Assembly (NCBI GenBank): GCA_015680905.1
Contig: CM027383.1
Coordinates: forward strand, 94,500,001-94,564,000
From: Coptis chinensis
Taxonomy: Eukaryota > Streptophyta > Magnoliopsida > Ranunculales > Ranunculaceae
Length of the DNA stretch: 64,000 nucleotides
Reading direction: 5' to 3'
Shown: piece after piece, positions 1 through 11,263 of the stretch
Numbering within the stretch: position 1 is the first letter of the stretch
Layout of the letters: every line of letters starts with the position of its first letter
Position numbers and translations under genes: made by a program
Notes under the pieces: model-generated
What the model was told of the DNA's origin: nothing
What the model saw: only the letters and a program-made list of their open reading frames with translations
Databases searched by the model: none

Positions 1-993
1 AGGCTGTGTGATATGTGTATGAAAGTCTAGAGATGGCTATGATATTGTGGTATTCGGTGGGAGAGAGGCACACAGAAATGTGTGATTTGGCAAATGTGTA
101 GAGTGCAAATCGTAGAGTAGGTACTAAAAGGTGGGTGTATAAGAAAAGTAATTGATTAATTGATAAGAGAAATTAATTTGATTATGCGAGTGTGTTTGGG
201 CTTACATTTGAATACATATAGGATATCTACATATGTTATATAAGATTTCTAACTTTCTTTTGCAGGAGGGTAGGACTTAATAATATTTTGTGCAGGGACG
301 CGGTTCTACCCTAATACAGCAGTGGATATCGGTAAGTTTTAGTTCAATTACTTAATTATTAAAACAAGTTATTATAACGAGTTAATAAGATGGGAGTCTT
401 GCTTGGGAAAAAACTATGTCGGTTGAAATGACGGAACTACCTGTCTTCCATGCTGAAAATGATTATTTTATGATATATTTAAAGTGTTAGTTGGATAAGT
501 AAATATTGAAAATGTTTATATGTGGTTAGTCTACTCATACCAGCAAATTCTATTTTGCTGACCCATGTTTGCTTTGTTTTGGCAACGTGGGTGTGTTCTT
601 GGGAACATTGGTGGAAGGCAGTGGAATCGCGGCGTGTGATTTGGATTCTTGCCTGAAGCAGTCCGTTAGTTCTTTTATTAGGTCTGATTCTTATTAGAAG
701 GATGTAATAATGTAGTTTACTTTTTAGCATGACATGAGAACAGGGTAGTGAGGAATTTTATTCAGAGAGTTTGTTTGATGTTTTATTTGGACGGAAGATA
801 GTTTAATAAAGTGATGGTGGAAAAATTATGGGGATTGTGCAGTTTAAGTTGATTCTTTTATGATATGGTTGTTAGAGTTTTGTATGTGTTGTATCCACCT
901 CGTCATAGTCTGGGTTTTAAACAAGTGAACATAGTGATGTTTGAGATATTTATATTTCAAATATTCACTTTGTTATTGTTTAGAAATTCAGGC
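1..993. other. Non-coding sequence upstream of a Ty3 remnant
   Basis: No protein of known family is visible on either strand. The stretch is AT-rich. A pyrimidine tract ending in TTTTGCAG (about 257-265) and a GTAAG near 332-336 look like splice signals around a short exon-like piece, which some plant LTRs carry. It may therefore be the outer part of the LTR belonging to the gag remnant that follows, but I cannot place its left border. Confidence 0.4.
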
Positions 994-1798
994 TGTGACA
1001 TAACTCTTCCTATTTAAATAATCACGTGCATAAACAAGAGAGAGATTGATTATTTGAAAACAGACTTGTGATGTAGAGCTCAAAGGCTCCTCCATTAGCC
1101 TTACTTCATCACTTTCTTCCATTTTAATTGTAGTTTCATTTACAATCTAGTTTGATTGTAACAAGTGGTATCAAGAGCCATGCATGGAACAAAGGGTTGA
1201 AAATCTGGAGAAAACCATGGAGACACTTGCTTAGGGCAAAAAGAGATTTTGAACCAGCTTACTGAGATGTCTAATCGATTTAATGTACGTGTGGATCTGT
1301 TGTCTAGTCATCCTATTCATGAAGCTGCTGAAAACTCGGGAAACACTAGGCGTACCAATGGAGGACGTAATGGTGGTAGCGGTGCTCATAATTCTACTTG
1401 CTCAATGGTGCCGAAAACTGTGAAAATTAATTTTCCACATTTTGGCGGTGAAGAAGATCTCACAAGTTTTCTATGTAGGGCAGAACAGTTCTTCAACCTC
1501 CATGACATACCAATGAATGATCGTGTTTCACTGGCCTCTTTCCATCTTGAAGGAGACGCACAATTGTGGTATCAATTGCTGAAACAAGAGATGGTGTTTG
1601 TCTCTTGGGATGACTTCAAGGAAGGGCTTCAGAATCGATACGGTCCTAATCCGTTTCTCGACTTTTTTGGAGAGGTTACCAAGTTGCAACAGATGGGACA
1701 GTGCAAGAATACCAAGCAAGCTTTGAGAAGCGTCTTCCACATCAGGTTGGTTGTTTAGTAGTGGGTTGCGCGACACAATTCGCACTGATGTGCAAGCG
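994..1798 (+). mobile_element. Ty3/gypsy remnant: LTR end, primer-binding site and gag
   Basis: A TATA-like box (TATTTAAATA, about 1010) and a terminal TTGTAACA at 1156-1163 look like the right end of an LTR. It is followed after two bases by TGGTATCAAGAGCC (1166-1179), close to the tRNA-Met primer-binding site common in plant elements. Behind it an open frame from 1249 carries a retrotransposon gag domain: residues such as FPHFGGEEDLTSF, the helix with FHLEGDAQLWYQLL, and RYGPN. This is typical of chromovirus-like Ty3 gag. No pol follows. The gag frame stops matching at about 1798, where host SBPase exon sequence begins directly. A fossil fragment, broken. Confidence 0.8.
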
Positions 1799-2605
1799 TC
1801 CTTCTTCTTGATGAAGGTACAATCACTTTGTACTTTATTATATTATGTTGAAGCTCATTTCATTTTATCTTTTCGCAACGCAACAACTCATCTATGCTTG
1901 GATTGGCTAGGGAAATGGCAACATGTTAAAGAGACCACACAGATTGGAGAAGGGAAGATGTTCTCCCCTGGAAATTTAAGAGCTACTTTCGATAATGCAG
2001 ACTACGATAAGGTCATTTTGTTCCTCCATTGTAACGATATAGACAAGAAAATCTTTCCGTTTGGACTAACTTTATATTTCTTCTCCCAACAGTTGATCAA
2101 CTACTATGTGAGAGAAAAGTACACATTGCGTTACACAGGAGGCATGGTGCCGGATGTCAACCAGGTAAAAAAACAATTTAGCAGTTTCTTAAAAGTGACG
2201 AAGGCAGCAATATGAACCGAGTAAATTGCAGATATCTGTTTACTCTGTATAAACCGTATATTGGTACTTCATTGGTCGGAAGTTAGTGGTGTTTGGGTAA
2301 ACATACATAATGACACCTTTTGTGTGCTGTAGAGATCATTGTAAAAGAAAAAGGCGTCTTTACAAATGTAATATCTCCAACCACCAAAGCTAAGCTGAGG
2401 CTGTTGTTTGAGGTATCTCCTTTGGGGTTCTTGATTGAGCAAGCTGGAGGTTACAGTAGTGATGGAACGAAAGAGATCCAGTAACTGGATGAGCGAACCC
2501 AAGTTGCTTACGGTCCAAGAATGAGATCATTCGGTTGGAAGAAACACTATATGAGTCCTCCAGACTCAAGTCTGCTGAACCTGTTGGAGCAGCAAAAATT
2601 ATTAA
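1799..2605 (+). pseudogene. SBPase: Sedoheptulose-1,7-bisphosphatase 3' fragment, pseudogene
   Basis: Sedoheptulose-1,7-bisphosphatase is a redox-controlled Calvin-cycle enzyme of the plastid stroma. Only the last part of the protein is here. The end of one exon (FLLLDEG) is followed by a GT-AG intron (1817-1910). The next exon has [17 protein letters not shown] then [16 protein letters not shown], followed by an intron (2012-2092). The next has [19 protein letters not shown], then an intron (about 2165-2334), and the final exon begins [12 protein letters not shown] and includes [15 protein letters not shown]. Splice sites and phases are conserved, so this is a genomic copy, not a processed one. 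It is broken: roughly 60% of the N-terminal coding sequence is absent, a TAA lies about 50 codons into the last exon, and later frameshifts separate pieces such as ERTQVAYG and the degraded C-terminus near 2595. Its left edge joins the gag remnant without a gap. Confidence 0.9.
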
Positions 2606-2832
2606 CCAAGAAAGTAGCAAACGTGCTTATGAGCCAAGAAGTAACTTAAATTTTAATTATTTTACTATTTCTTTTTCAAAAGGTAAAAATCATCGCAGAA
2701 AATAGTTGCAGTTGCAGAACAATTCAGTACAAACTGACACTCTTAAAACAGCAGAGATGTTAAGTCTTGTAAGTCATCTAGAGCTTATAGCATTGGAACA
2801 ACATACCAAATATCAAAAGTAAAAAATACTCC

Positions 2833-3024
2833 TTACTTTATCTTTGCCTCAATAAACAGCACATGACATCTCACGCAAGGATCATACTTTCGAATCTCAA
2901 GCTTCTCTGTCATCTTTTGAGGATTCTTACGCTTCATGTCCAGTTTTGGGGGACTTTTGTGCGTAACATAAAAAAATCCGGTCCCTGCAGTAGAAACGAA
3001 CCTGATGAGCATTGACTTCCCCAT
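2833..3024 (-). CDS. Mitochondrial ribosomal protein bL33
   Basis: A 63-codon frame encodes a protein with the bL33 core: [15 protein letters not shown] near the start, then [19 protein letters not shown] and a C-terminal [10 protein letters not shown]. bL33 is a small structural protein of the large ribosomal subunit; plant nuclear copies of about 58 residues serve the mitochondrial ribosome. The ATG at 3022-3024 is the likely start; TAA is at 2833-2835. Oddities are about ten extra residues ([10 protein letters not shown]) between FFYV and KRKNP, loss of the usual lysine run after MG, and CVRC where the family has RVNR. A 5' leader intron and a promoter with TGGGC motifs lie upstream at higher coordinates. 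The frame is open, so it may work, but the divergence allows a young pseudogene. Confidence 0.8.
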   Translation of the reverse strand: MGKSMLIRFVSTAGTGFFYVTHKSPPKLDMKRKNPQKMTEKLEIRKYDPCVRCHVLFIEAKIK

Positions 3025-3047
3025 CAAAGCTCCTAAATCGAGAAACT

Positions 3048-4297
3048 CTGCAAACTAATTATGTTGTTACCAAGGTGAAGTGATGCAGTTTTGGGCTGCC
3101 TGAAAGCAAATAATTAAGAGTATAACAGTCATAAACATGCTTTTGATAGTTTCAACAGCTTATTATATATAATTTGTTGTAGCTTTACAGTGTGTAGTCT
3201 CACACCACAAAACACATCAGAATACCAAGCAGAAGTAAACAAGAAACTTGCACTAAGGAGAATTTGCATCATGACATGACTACTGAGATATGCCCTTTTT
3301 AATTTTGAGCCTAGCATTTGGTATATGCACTAGCTAGCATATAAAATCAAAATGCCTTCATACCAAGGAGTAAATTGTCTCTTGTAATTCCAGCTCTTCC
3401 ATAACTGATCCTGAATTCAGTAGCTACCATCTGGTTATCAGATGGTATAATAACCTGACAGACTCGATGGTACTAGAAAACAGTCCAAATACATCGACTT
3501 GCTCATATAGAACAATTTTTAGAACATGATACAGGAAGCAAAAAGCAGAAATAGGGAGACTAAGAATTCACAGCTATGTAATAATACATTACGTATGCAA
3601 CAATCTTACCTGCAAGGGTTCACTGTCTAAGCTCTGATTTTACAATTAAATCTTAATTTGGGATGCTAAGTTCTCGACTTTCTTTAAAGTACTCACACAT
3701 TTGCAAAAATTCCTCGGAATGAAAAGCTTCATCAACTGATGTCAGTCCAATACTTCATCGGGTGCTAAGTTCTTCTAACAGGAAATGATTACAAAAACTA
3801 GCTAGTTCTAGGTTTAACCAATTTCCTAGCTCTCTGAGCTCCCTTGGCACCTGTTTAACCAAGTGAACACCTTGCTTATGCAGGTAGTGAGTGCATACAC
3901 AAAACACCCCCATAAAGGGAATTAAGAAATCCCTTTAAAGATGCCTACATGCATAGGATTTTTAGCCCATAGAACGGACATCAACACAAAACAGAAAGTG
4001 TTAGTATCGAAAAACAAGGTGCTTTATATTTCTCCCTCTGCGTGTATTAGTTCTACTTGTCTCCCGATCACAGCTTAAGTGTACTTAGAGAGCGAAAATG
4101 CCTTGTGAGGAAATAAGAAAAATAAAAAAATCCACAACATAGAATTCATTAAGCACAATTGTTTTATACTTGAGTTATTTGTTCATAGGTGTAAAAAAAA
4201 CAGGTCTATTTGTAAGCATTACAAGAAACATTCGTAAATTCATCAGCAAAGTTACAATATTAGAGTATGAAGTGACCCACATGCATTGTTTACTTAC
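3048..4297 (-). other. Probable 5'-leader intron of the bL33m gene
   Basis: On the minus strand a strong donor, CCG|GTAAGTAAAC, begins at 4297, and an acceptor, TTTGCAG, ends at 3048, 24 bases before the ATG. This would place a 1250-bp intron in the untranslated leader, common in plant ribosomal protein genes. A second possible donor, TTGCAG|GTAAG, lies near 3610, so an additional leader exon is possible. No coding sequence is recognisable inside. Inferred from splice-site strings only. Confidence 0.45.
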
Positions 4298-4439
4298 CGG
4301 TTTGAAAATTTAAGAAGAGAGTAGTAAAAAAAAACAAATTAGAAACTAGAAATTGCTTAAATGAGATTGACGGTGACAGTTGAAGTGAGGATGAGAGATC
4401 GAGAGGAAGCAAAATTTGGTGGAGTGGAGGAGACGGAGA

Positions 4440-4560
4440 CGAAGGAAAGAAAGTAACTGGAAAATTTCCGGGTTTTTTTTATTGGGCTTTGGTGATCGGG
4501 TCTGCCCAACACAATTACAGACCCCAAATTGGGCCGGAGTCTGCCCAACACAAAATAACA
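4440..4560 (-). promoter_or_regulatory. Ribosomal-protein-type promoter region with TGGGC motifs
   Basis: Read on the minus strand this stretch has several GCCCAA/TGGGCC cores (near 4482, 4505, 4533 and 4551) and an AAAAAAACCC telo-box-like string beside one of them. A pyrimidine-rich tract resembling a 5' leader follows (about 4455-4380). Site II (TGGGCC/T) with telo-boxes is the known promoter signature of plant genes for ribosomal and mitochondrial proteins, which fits bL33m downstream. A 14-base string (TCTGCCCAACACAA) occurs twice. Confidence 0.5.
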
Positions 4561-4589
4561 GGACATACAAGGTTGTCTAATCTCTTCCA

Positions 4590-4990
4590 CAATGACCGGC
4601 AAAAATGACTCAAAAACTTAGTATCATAGTCAGAAACAATAGACTTTGGAACGTTTAACAATCATTTTGAAGAATACGTGTGCATCATGGGAAGCGTCTA
4701 AAGTCTTTCTGCGGGGAATAAAATGAGTACTTCTCAACCACCACATAAATAGAATCCATACTCGGTGAGTCCTTGAAGGCCTAGCACAATATCCATTGAA
4801 ATGTCCACACAAGGACCATCTGGAACTGGAAGTGGAGTATGGAGTTTTGTGTTACTGGAACTTCTAGTTGCAGTAGGCAAGTATAGTATTTTTGCACTAA
4901 CCGATTCATATCACTCTTCACTTGAGGCCAATAATACAACTATTCAAAGAAGACAATGCTCTTATCTCGTCACTAAGACCACCACCATGT
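4590..4990 (-). mobile_element. Ty3/gypsy integrase fragment
   Basis: Minus-strand translation in short blocks gives the start of an integrase core: LPVPDGPCVDISMDIVLGL, followed by pieces resembling the THFIPRRKTLDASH and IVSD strings of Ty3 integrases. It is an isolated, broken scrap with no LTR nearby. Its orientation and wording fit a chromovirus-type element. Confidence 0.7.
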
Positions 4991-6779
4991 AGATCTCTAA
5001 TGGTGTGTCCCCTAAGTGAGCTCTTTGGTTTTAAAGCACTCTTGTAGGCTAATATCAACTTCAAGATGACTTTAGTAACTTTAGACAATATCTAACCAAA
5101 ATCTTTTGTAGCATTAAGATCTTTCTAACTAGTTGAAATCAACAACTTCAGTTTGCAAGTAAGTGTACTGGCTATTTTATTTTATCTCCTCATGACAACT
5201 AATTCTAGTAGGCCTTGCAGCTATGTGCTGTCGCACTCAGCTGATCAGGGAAGCTTGGTGAAGTCAAAAAATTTGCCTGCGTTCTAATACCTTGTACTTG
5301 GAGTTAGAGTGCATGTGTGACTTCAAAGAAGCCACGCCGCTCTTCATTTGCTACTTCAACTTCATTCAAAGAAGTCACAGCAACAACCACACTCTTACAC
5401 TTCAATTCCGCTAGAGCGACTCCTAACTCCACGAAGTCCATTGCACTGAAAAAGTAAGATGTCACTCATTGGGTGCAATAACACCCTAGCATCACGACTT
5501 GGTAAGCAGTAACTTATTTTACCTGGTACATAGGATCTTCTCACGAACCTTTGCTCGATCATGTTCCTTATAACTGAGCAATATTCTTAAGAAACTGAAA
5601 AGGAAATGAAAACAACAATTAGGACATTTGCTGTGTAGAAAAGATGCATAAACTATGAGATGCTAATACTCTGATTTATATATATAAAAAGAAACTCAAT
5701 GAAATCTAAAATAATATCATTCTTCATGTGAAATAAACTCACAACTCCATGCTCCATGCCAACATGTCAAACAAATCTGAACATTTTTGTTATACAAGTT
5801 ATGCTTTTACTAAGCGTCAAAAAACTACTCACCCTCCATAGGGTGATTACTTTTCAATAAGAAAAAAGTTGCATATTTGAGAAGAGAAGAGAACATGCAT
5901 TCAAATTGTGATAAGAGCAACACATGCTAGTGAACTGCTCTAGGATTTTCCTCTAGGATTTTCAATAATAAATCACCAGAAACTGGCTTACTAAAGATTA
6001 GAACCGTCATGGCTTCATGCCTCGCTAAATGTCAGAAAAAAAGTAATCTGGGAGTAAATAATGTATTCTTATCTGTAGGAACGTACTCCCAAGAATCCTT
6101 CTGTCTTTCAGGTGGAGGTAAGACCGGAACTCGGATCCTCCAACATAAGATTTAAAGCAGTACATTATTGCAGTATCACCATTGAGATCTTATTTCTTTT
6201 TACTACAATTCACAATTTCACCAAATATTACACTTTGTTTGACCTTGTGGGGAAGGAGTTAAAGGAAGAGGTTAATCTTACTAGATGATGAAAGGAGGCT
6301 AAGGAATAATACCACTATTCCGCAGATTAAACTTATTTTTTTGAGAGACTTCAAAAATCACCCTAGATTTCCTCTGAAAGAGAAACTCAACCGCCAGTCT
6401 ATACTCTTCTCTTTAAAAGATTTGGTGTCAAACCACAAGGATTGTAAAGGTCATACTTCTAAGTGAACTCTTTCTTCAATTTACATAATTACTCGTGTAC
6501 GAAGTTTGGATGTTGAAGAATCCTGCCAATTGGACCATGTAAGCTGGGCAGTGCTTGGCAGTCTAGGGATCCTTTTTTTTTGTGGAACTAATCAACTACA
6601 AAAAATGAAGAAATCAAATTTCACACTTATTAAAACTGTATAAGAAGTCTACCATTACACAGTCCCCATAATCCACAACTCAAAAACAATCACATAAACT
6701 TCTTTAAAAGCATAAGAACTATCCAACGAACCATTTTCTCTAAAAGCATATATTCATATAATATAAAGAATTCAATTGC
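4991..6779. other. No gene recognised
   Basis: AT-rich sequence between the integrase scrap and the PreP pseudogene. Some of it (about 5000-5600) could be further decayed retroelement sequence, and the missing last exons of the PreP gene would be expected between 6300 and 6780, but I could not match either. Confidence 0.4.
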
Positions 6780-8367
6780 TCACCATTGATAGGCTTCAGC
6801 TCCAGGATTTTGTCTATAGACATACTCCTTCTGCACCGTACAGAAAATAGCTTTCTTGAGAGTATCCTCATCGATCTTCAACTTACTCAGAAAACTAGAT
6901 ATTCCATTGTACGTATCTAGTGTCCTAAGTAAGTTGGGATCAGAGCTTGAAAGCAATGTCAATACACTGGAGTAGGGGTTGAATGCAGACTTCGCAACAT
7001 AATAACATATGCACCACCATCGCATCTCACTCGGTCAAACAACCACGACTGGATGAAATCAGAGATAACAAGAGCACTTCCATTGAATTGGTAGCCGCTA
7101 TCATAGATATTGTATGCCTTCCCAATACAATTAACCTAAGTGAAGTAGATTAGTATGCGAAAATTCAAAAATTCAAAAGAAAACTCTTCAACTAACTCAT
7201 ACCTGGGTAGGAATCACAATTGCTTCATTTTGTCGAGAAAGTTGAACATTCAATTTCGTAGATACAGTACATGAAGTCTTTGAAAGAGCAGCAATAAAAG
7301 ATCTCACGAGATTCTCACAACTTATCATATGCTCTTTGTCAACTACCATGTGGATTGAACAATTGTTTTTCGAAGTAATGGACGTAAACACCTCTCTCAA
7401 AGTGGAATCTATGTCGGTCCAGTTTGTATAAACTCTTTTTTGAATGAATCTTAACCATTCCAAAAACCTGTAAATGCATAGCAAGTTATAGTTAAGAAAG
7501 GAAAAAATAAACAAAATAAATGTTAGAAAAAATAGAAACAGTATTGCAGCCAAGCAAATGACCTGAGACCATCCAAATGCATTTCAAGTTATAATTAAGA
7601 AAACAAAAACTAAAGAGAATAAAATTTAGAAACACAATAGAAACAAAATTGCCGCGCTATGTAGTTGACCTGAGACCCTCCATTTGCTCTACCATGTACC
7701 CTCCGACATTCAACTTGCCATGCATTCTTCTTTCAGCAATGTCACAACCTCTTTCTCGCAATTGTCCCTGATTATAAGGTAGACAAATTACGAAACCAGT
7801 TAAAGAACAAGTACAATTGAGTTTGATATATTTAGTAGCTTTTTGTACCTCGAGTTCAAATATCTGTTCCGAAACCCATGTTATGAAGGATTCTTGTGTG
7901 TATCCAGGGTCGCTAAGCATGTATTTCATCTGCAAAGAACTAATATAGAACATCAAAGGAAAGAACAGAGGATCAGTTAAAACAAAAATAACTGAAACAA
8001 AAAAGTATTAGTATAGGTGAGACATGGTTTTCTATGAGCTAGTTAGATCAATTCATCGTGAAGATTGTGGATAGTTTCAACGGATATAACTTATGCTGTT
8101 TCAATTACTGTCCATCTAATTCCAAAAGAGCTTCCTTATTAATATGCCCATCACTTGATCAGATACACCATTCTCCTCAGCAGAACTCAGTGTTCCCAGT
8201 CAAGCCAAGCAAGAGGGTCTGTGCTATCTAGTCCCACCTACATACTTCTGAATTCCATCCTTTGGATTTTATATCACCACCCCAAAAATGTAAAAGGGGC
8301 ATTTCGATGAGTTTCACTACCTCCTACCACCCTAAGAATCTTAGCTGGTACTCGAAAAGAGAGTTTA

Positions 8368-8370
<3 letters not shown>

Positions 8371-8405
<35 letters not shown>
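8371..8405. repeat. TA microsatellite
   Basis: An uninterrupted run of TA dinucleotides inside a PreP pseudogene intron. Confidence 0.95.
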
Positions 8406-8408
<3 letters not shown>

Positions 8409-8663
8409 GAAAGCTTTTTATTATTTGCTACTTAAGTAGAGATATAGAGATATTAGTGTACCTGGGTAAAAAGATGTTTAGCATCTGTAGCATAAGCTAG
8501 ATCTCGAAATACGATATGACTGCAAGGAGCTTCATTCCAGTGCACAGATGAGCAAATGTAAGAAGGTGGAAACCTCTTAGACACGGAGTGCATTATTGAT
8601 GGTCTATGCACGGAACCGCCATTACGACTGTCCAAATATTTAGCAGCAGCAGCAGCAAAACAA

Positions 8664-9414
8664 AATCGGTGCTGAATTTGGAGGGATACAACCCATCTTG
8701 ACTGTAAAGTTGAAAGGCCTCGGCAAAACAAACATCTATAAATTCGAAGAGTTGATTAAAAAATTATGGTTGAAGGGTTCCTTAAAGAAACTGTACAGAC
8801 AGTCATACAAGTCATAGATAACATTGTTGAAGAATTTTTGAACCCTGAGGACCCTATAGGTCTATCTTTAACGATGCACTGTAAGAATAAATGGTTATGT
8901 GACATGGGAAGTACTTGGGTTTGTTGAATAGTAGAAGAAGCACCATAGCAGTCTTTTCTCCATTAATCAGCGAGTTTCACTGTTATTACATTGGAATTCA
9001 AGTCTAAGCAAGAAGCTCGAGAGAAAATTAAAAACTTGAATATGTTTCCTCCTACTTCTGTTGATGTGCCTAAGCTTGTACCCTTGCAATCAAGGATTTT
9101 AGAAATTGATGAGGTCAAGGTAATACAACATGAGCTTGCCACAGACGATATTCTCTATGTGAATTTTGCTTTTGACTTTTGCTGCTGCTCACATAACCAT
9201 TTATTCTTACAGTGCATCATTAAAGATAGACCCATAGAGTCTTTAGGGTTCAAAAATTCTTCAGCAATGTTATCTATCACTTGTATGACTGTCTGTACAG
9301 TTTATTTAGGAAACCCTACAACCATGAATTTTGACTTTATAGATGTTTGTTTTGCCGAGGCCTTTCAACTTTACAGTCAAGATGGGTTGTATCCCTCCAA
9401 ATTCAGCACCGATT
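8664..9414. repeat. Large inverted repeat within the PreP pseudogene
   Basis: Bases 8664-8902 and 9189-9414 are reverse complements with scattered differences (about 230-bp arms, about 286-bp spacer). Both arms encode the same PreP segment (GIQPILTVKLKGLGKTNIYK), on the plus strand at left and the minus strand at right. The spacer holds the next PreP exon on the plus strand. Thus the plus strand of 8664-9188 is collinear with the gene, while everything around it is on the minus strand. Confidence 0.88.
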
Positions 9415-9840
9415 GCACAAACGGATCCAACGAGCCCCCTCTGTTCTAGTACGCTTCCGAGATGGTGACATATTAACCGCCCCAAAACATTAACCGTAAA
9501 ATCCATCACAACGTGCATTATTTTTTCGGAAACAACCCAACTGATTGACATCATGTACCTATTGTCCAAATCTGAGCATTGACCCAACGGATATGTCTTT
9601 TTGTTATTCTTATTGGTGTTGACAACTTCTTTTGCACACTGATTTTTAAATCATCCGCAAATGGAACAGCTTCAAACTCATTAAGATAATCTGTAACAAA
9701 AAAATTCTAGGAATTAGTAAACAATAGGAGTTCAATCGAGTACCGTTTATTCTATGGAGTCGTTCATTCGGATCATCACTTCCATGAAACAAAAACAAAG
9801 CATTGCGCGGGTGATAATATATTCGGTGAAACTCTTGCAA

Positions 9841-10174
9841 AAAGATGCTATAATGAATAGGAAAACCTCAAGTTTAACAAATTTACAGTGCAGAGGAAGA
9901 AAATAAACATGTACAAAATGTTAAATATACATGAGCACATTTTTTTTTTGGTAAACTAAATAAACCTAGACTCAAGAATTCCAAATCAGGAAATAACATA
10001 ATTTCCAAAAATTCTTACAAAAACTAATTTGGGGTCAAATCATGCTCGAAGCCATCTTTTAGACTTGTTGTCTACAATTACATTAGACTTCCTATTCTAT
10101 AACTCTATTGAAGAAAAGCAATTTCATATTAAATTGACAAAAAGACTGTGATTACTTGGTTGCTAATTTAACTA
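9841..10174. other. No gene recognised; lost 5' part of PreP expected here
   Basis: An acceptor-like ATTATAG precedes the first recognisable PreP exon on the minus strand, but no upstream exon (the zinc-site domain) can be found before the MITE begins at about 10175. Confidence 0.5.
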
Positions 10175-10553
10175 GGGGGTGTTTGTTTATTCTACTTATA
10201 AAGGTGTGTTTGTTAACTGGCAAACTTCTAGTGGGAAAATATAAGATTTGCCAGTGTTTTCCCAATATAGATTTGGCAGACAAATCTATAGTGGGAAAAT
10301 TTTAGTTTGTCAGTGTTTGTTTGCAAAAATTTATAGTGGGAAAATATAAGATTTGTCAGTTTTGCCAGTATTTGTTTACATGGTTTTTCTCCAGTGGCAA
10401 ATGATATTTCAATTTTTTGGAGATATTTTTTTTGGTTTTCAAACTCAATGAAGTATAACAAAAAATTAAATACAATGCAAATTAAATAAAATTAAATACA
10501 ATACAATACAACTCAACTTTAATAGTATCCATAGGATGTCTTCTTAAACAACT

Positions 10554-10659
10554 ATAAAATAAAGTGAAAGTGCAATGAACCATAACAATTATTGTTATCC
10601 AAACACATAAAATAAAGTGAAAGTGCAATGAACCATAACAATTATTGTTATCCAAACAC
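10554..10659. repeat. 53-bp tandem repeat, two copies
   Basis: Two near-identical 53-base units, 10554-10606 and 10607-10659, just downstream of the Myb/SANT frame. Each unit contains the 17-base palindrome ATAACAATTATTGTTAT. Confidence 0.9.
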
Positions 10660-11028
10660 GTATAAAATGTCATTGTGCCTTGGAAAAATTCTATTTTTGT
10701 ACTTTCCCATACTCGGATTCCGTGATATTGCTTGATCCCAAATATCATTGTTAGCTATGATCTTCTGTTCTTCAAAACTCCATTTAAACCCCTCTTGCAT
10801 AGTTACATTAGCAATATCGCGTGCTATCCATCGTAAGGTCTTCATTCGTTGAGTTACATGACTAATAGTCAAGTCAATACCAAATGTAAATATGTTTTGG
10901 AGTGTTTCCGTTGCACGCTCTTTTGATATTAGAAGAAATCCATTCTCATTCTTATGACCTAGAAGTAGCTCGTTATGAAATGTATCGATAAGAACACTAT
11001 CCATCGCATTTGTCCATTTGCATGCCAT
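10648..11028 (-). CDS. Myb/SANT-like DNA-binding protein (Harbinger ORF1 type)
   Basis: A 126-codon frame with the plant Myb/SANT-like fold: WTNAMDSVLIDTFHNELLLG at the start, then ENGFLLISKERATETLQN, FGIDLTISHVTQRMKTLRW, GFKWSFEEQKIIANNDIWD and YKNRIFPRHNDILYVFG at the end. The spacing of the tryptophans fits the domain (Myb_DNA-bind_3 type). In Harbinger elements this protein binds the terminal repeats and brings in the transposase; related host proteins are transcription-factor-like. Upstream minus-strand sequence has an ATTAG acceptor just before the ATG (11028) and a further open stretch at 11081-11263, so a longer spliced product is possible. The frame is unbroken through the domain. 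Confidence 0.72.
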   Translation of the reverse strand: MACKWTNAMDSVLIDTFHNELLLGHKNENGFLLISKERATETLQNIFTFGIDLTISHVTQRMKTLRWIARDIANVTMQEGFKWSFEEQKIIANNDIWDQAISRNPSMGKYKNRIFPRHNDILYVFG

Positions 11029-11263
11029 ATCTAATTAATAAGCATACAAGTCGAGTTAATATACATAAAACAATTTCTAGTTAAGAAAGTGCATCAAGAT
11101 AATTAATAAAACAAAGATAATTGATACTCGATACACCATAAGATTCTCTGTATAAATCATGATCGTCTATTTGGTCTACTTCTTCTTTTGTGGTTCTGGT
11201 TTGAGGGCCTTCTATGCGTACATTGGGGATCAAGTAGGGTCGTGGATCACAAGCATAATTCAA

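Larger units (their letters stand above)
6780..9840 (-). pseudogene. Presequence protease (PreP, M16C) pseudogene with internal inversion
   Basis: PreP is a zinc metalloprotease of mitochondria and plastids that destroys cleaved targeting peptides. Minus-strand exons in gene order are: EFHRIYYHPRNA and DDPNERL (9744-9840); a GT-AG intron (9691-9743); DYLNEFEAVPF and WVVSEK (to about 9415); GIQPILTVKLKGLGKTNIYK (9189-9414); APCSHIVFRD (8453-8660); AERRMHGKLNVGGYMVEQM (7660-7770); QNEAIVIPTQV (7197-7490); GKAYNIYDSGYQFNGSA (7022-7135); and SSDPNLLRTLDTYNG (6780-7021). The exon with KVIQHELATDDILYV is on the opposite strand at 8990-9180, inside a large inverted repeat. The N-terminal part with the HxxEH zinc site and the C-terminal end are missing and several exons are frameshifted, so this is a dead copy. 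Identification is firm from the many ordered matches. Confidence 0.88.

Noticed and set aside
8371-8405. TA, AT and ATT runs (also 11876, 38406, 47669) as functional signals
   Set aside because: Ordinary plant microsatellites; nothing around them suggests a role.
6780-9840. A functional PreP gene
   Set aside because: The zinc-site domain and the C-terminus are absent, part is inverted, and several exons are out of frame.
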